Shown piece by piece: positions 62,411 to 64,000 of a DNA stretch of 64,000 nucleotides. The notes beneath the pieces were generated by a model, which made no database searches, had not been told where the DNA came from, and saw only the letters and a program-made list of their open reading frames with translations. How positions within the stretch are numbered: position 1 is the stretch's first letter; the number at the start of each line of letters is the position of its first letter. The DNA lies in contig OZ345371.1 in the NCBI GenBank assembly GCA_977006965.1, forward strand, positions 2,170,001-2,234,000. The letters run 5' to 3'. Origin of the DNA: Phymatolithon calcareum. Taxonomy: Eukaryota; Rhodophyta; Florideophyceae; Hapalidiales. The translations under genes and the position numbers were made by a program.

Positions 62411-63365
62411 CATCAAACCACTTCTCTATGTCGTGTGTCTCATCCTTGCGGCGGTTGTAACGTTCGACACTGCTGATAAGTTTCTTATCACAGACGGTAC
62501 CAATGTACACTGCGTACTAAACAGCTCTTTGCCAGCGTGCTTTTCTGTTATCGTTCTTGGCGTTTCTTCGATATGTCTGCATCTCTTCGTGCTTTGGAGA
62601 CGGCTTATTGCCGCATTTGACAGCACTATGCCCTTCAAGAACTCCACGGAGGCATCATTATGCTTTATTTTATCTATTGTTTGGGCTGTTGTTTCTTCAA
62701 TTCTTACGTACAATACTTCCAGTGCACTGGCAGCGCTCGAAATGCCTCTCGTGAATGTTCCACTACGTGGTAGGAAAGTTGTTACTGCTCTTTTCTCCTG
62801 TTTTCTATCATTTCTTTCCCTTCTGAGTTCGGCTATCGCTTGGCTCGTGCCTGACTCTGACGATGGCGACGTGCACTCAATTACAGCCCAACCTTCTGGG
62901 CGTACCCTAGACTCTCCACTGACTCACACGCGTTCCAAGAAAAGAAGATCGGACTCATTCACACGACGTCGTTCACGTCCAGGAAAGAACATTGCTGATC
63001 ATCTTCGTCGGCGAAAGAGCACATCAGTGAAATCTTGGAATGCGTTTGACTCTGAGTATGCACCAGACAAGACGCTAATCAACGAGCGTCTCAATGTTTG
63101 GGACTCTGAATTAACTGAAAGTCCTTTCCAGTGGGAACCTTCGGACACTGATATTCTTGATGAAGAATCAACACATACTGGATCACTACAACTCCAGGAA
63201 ATACATTTCGCTGATTCCGAGGACGTCAATTCGACGCACTCCGTAAGTGAGAGTGAGTTAGAGGCATGGGTTAATCTGCCGGATGATTTTCCGCTTGTGC
63301 ACAACACTTTTATTACCGAGAAAGCTCCATTAGCGCGAAAATTTGAGCATAACAGAAAATCTTGA
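62403..63365 (+). CDS. Four-pass membrane protein whose start codon comes from the hAT terminus
   Basis: 320 residues with membrane segments at about 5-22, 44-64, 83-102 and 126-147 (LYVVCLILAAVVTF; FSVIVLGVSSICLHLFVLW; LCFILSIVWAVVSSILTY; VVTALFSCFLSFLSLLSSAIAWLV). A basic, Ser/Arg-rich and then acidic cytosolic tail of 170 residues follows. The ATG at 62,403 lies inside the last 13 bp of the transposon. Before insertion the gene would have begun at 60,331 with ATG TTC ATC AAA C, joined to CA CTT CTC. The N-terminal MFIKPLL has thus become MLCIKPLL in the same frame. The family is unknown. Expression would need a promoter within or before the transposon. Confidence 0.75.
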   Translation: MLCIKPLLYVVCLILAAVVTFDTADKFLITDGTNVHCVLNSSLPACFSVIVLGVSSICLHLFVLWRRLIAAFDSTMPFKNSTEASLCFILSIVWAVVSSILTYNTSSALAALEMPLVNVPLRGRKVVTALFSCFLSFLSLLSSAIAWLVPDSDDGDVHSITAQPSGRTLDSPLTHTRSKKRRSDSFTRRRSRPGKNIADHLRRRKSTSVKSWNAFDSEYAPDKTLINERLNVWDSELTESPFQWEPSDTDILDEESTHTGSLQLQEIHFADSEDVNSTHSVSESELEAWVNLPDDFPLVHNTFITEKAPLARKFEHNRKS

Positions 63366-63705
63366 ACAAAACATGGGGAATTTAGCACTGCACAAAAGGT
63401 CATCGACAAAGAGTCTTCGATTGCTCTAGCGATCGAGCTCAGTGACTCTTAATGTACGCCATAGAACAGGAAATACTGTAACTCCTGCCAGATATATCTA
63501 TACAAACAAATGTATTGCTTTTTGGAAATTAGTATCAGACTAGAGGCTGTACAATCTCTAATATGGGTGGATCTCTGATGTTCAGGAAAATTTATTTGTA
63601 GCACTTTCAGAAGGTATCCAGACTAGCGTCAGGATGCTATTGCAATTAATTACAACCTGTAATCACTGGGAGTGAAAAGATAAGGGTTGGGGTTTATCTT
63701 GAAAA
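63366..63705. other. No feature seen
   Basis: Intergenic 3' flank of the membrane-protein gene; a TACTGTA word at about 63,472. Confidence 0.4.
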
Positions 63706-63719
63706 GGGGTGATGTCTCT

Positions 63720-63959
63720 TCCTTTCACCACAGACTTCCGAAGATATGGACAAGGCTTCCTCTGATGCTAACTACCTTTGTGTAGCTCACGAAACGTCCA
63801 CCAGTATGGCGGACGGGAAAACTCAGGACTCAAAGTAGTCCTATCTCAGTCCTCTACAGGATTGTTGGTGCTTGGACTCGACCACTTTTGCCTTGCATTC
63901 TGCGGATTAATACAGGCCTTCTTCATTTTCCATGCGTTCTATGAGTGTCTTGCTAAATT
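63720..63959 (-). mobile_element. Truncated 3' end of LINE family 2
   Basis: It matches 17,484-17,718 over its length with scattered differences. It is flanked by an exact 14-bp duplication, GGGGTGATGTCTCT, at 63,706-63,719 and 63,960-63,973. No A tail is visible, unlike family 1. Confidence 0.95.
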
Positions 63960-64000
63960 GGGGTGATGTCTCTGTGATGCGATGCCTCCATCTAAGATGC

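Overview
This is nuclear DNA of a eukaryote. The protein-coding genes I can identify are mostly single long exons. Between them lies a dense, nested population of transposable elements of many classes. A poly(A)-specific ribonuclease (PARN-type) gene, a BTB-BACK gene and several orphan membrane proteins are the host genes. A few element-borne or relic genes look spliced, with short (about 60-100 nt) GT..AG introns. Few-intron genes amid abundant class I and class II elements would fit a compact-gene protist or alga; a red alga is my best guess, but nothing in the window proves it.

Layout. 1-370: three copies of one small palindrome. About 400-14,819: a degraded giant CACTA-like transposon (element A), bounded by CAGTC-rich arrays with matching CACAGGTG-type termini. 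It holds a MULE insertion with a perfect 10-bp target duplication (1,825-2,893), a possible spliced gene, a three-part plus-strand gene, an accessory coiled-coil gene and a broken Tnp2-like transposase. 15,270-16,480: a foldback-type element with arrays of GTGTCACTAA. 17,484-21,320: a broken non-LTR retrotransposon next to a cluster of LTRs with a recognisable primer-binding site. 21,447-22,547: a membrane protein. 23,367-25,725: a gene split by a 5'-truncated LINE with a 13-bp target duplication. 27,018-34,765: element B, a better preserved relative of A, with an open transposase frame of about 1,337 residues, the same accessory gene in the opposite orientation, and a third large gene.

36,848-42,226 is a quieter host region with four membrane or secreted proteins, one of them apparently frameshifted. 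42,867-44,163 is a second MULE with a nested hAT derivative. 44,164-45,970 is a spliced gene relic. 46,303-47,815 is a piggyBac-type element with exact TTAA duplications. 49,381-49,730 is a tRNA-like sequence split by a LINE tail. 51,313-58,255 contains PARN, the BTB-BACK gene and an orphan gene. 60,344-62,410 is an apparently intact hAT transposon with an 8-bp duplication, inserted four codons into a membrane-protein gene. The end of the transposon supplies a new in-frame ATG to that gene. The window ends in another truncated LINE tail.

The most notable observations are: the start-codon replacement by the hAT element; the conserved multi-gene organisation of the two CACTA-like elements; the unusual number of unrelated, nearly spacerless perfect palindromes; and reading frames and RNA-like genes that can be traced across retrotransposon insertions by their target duplications.
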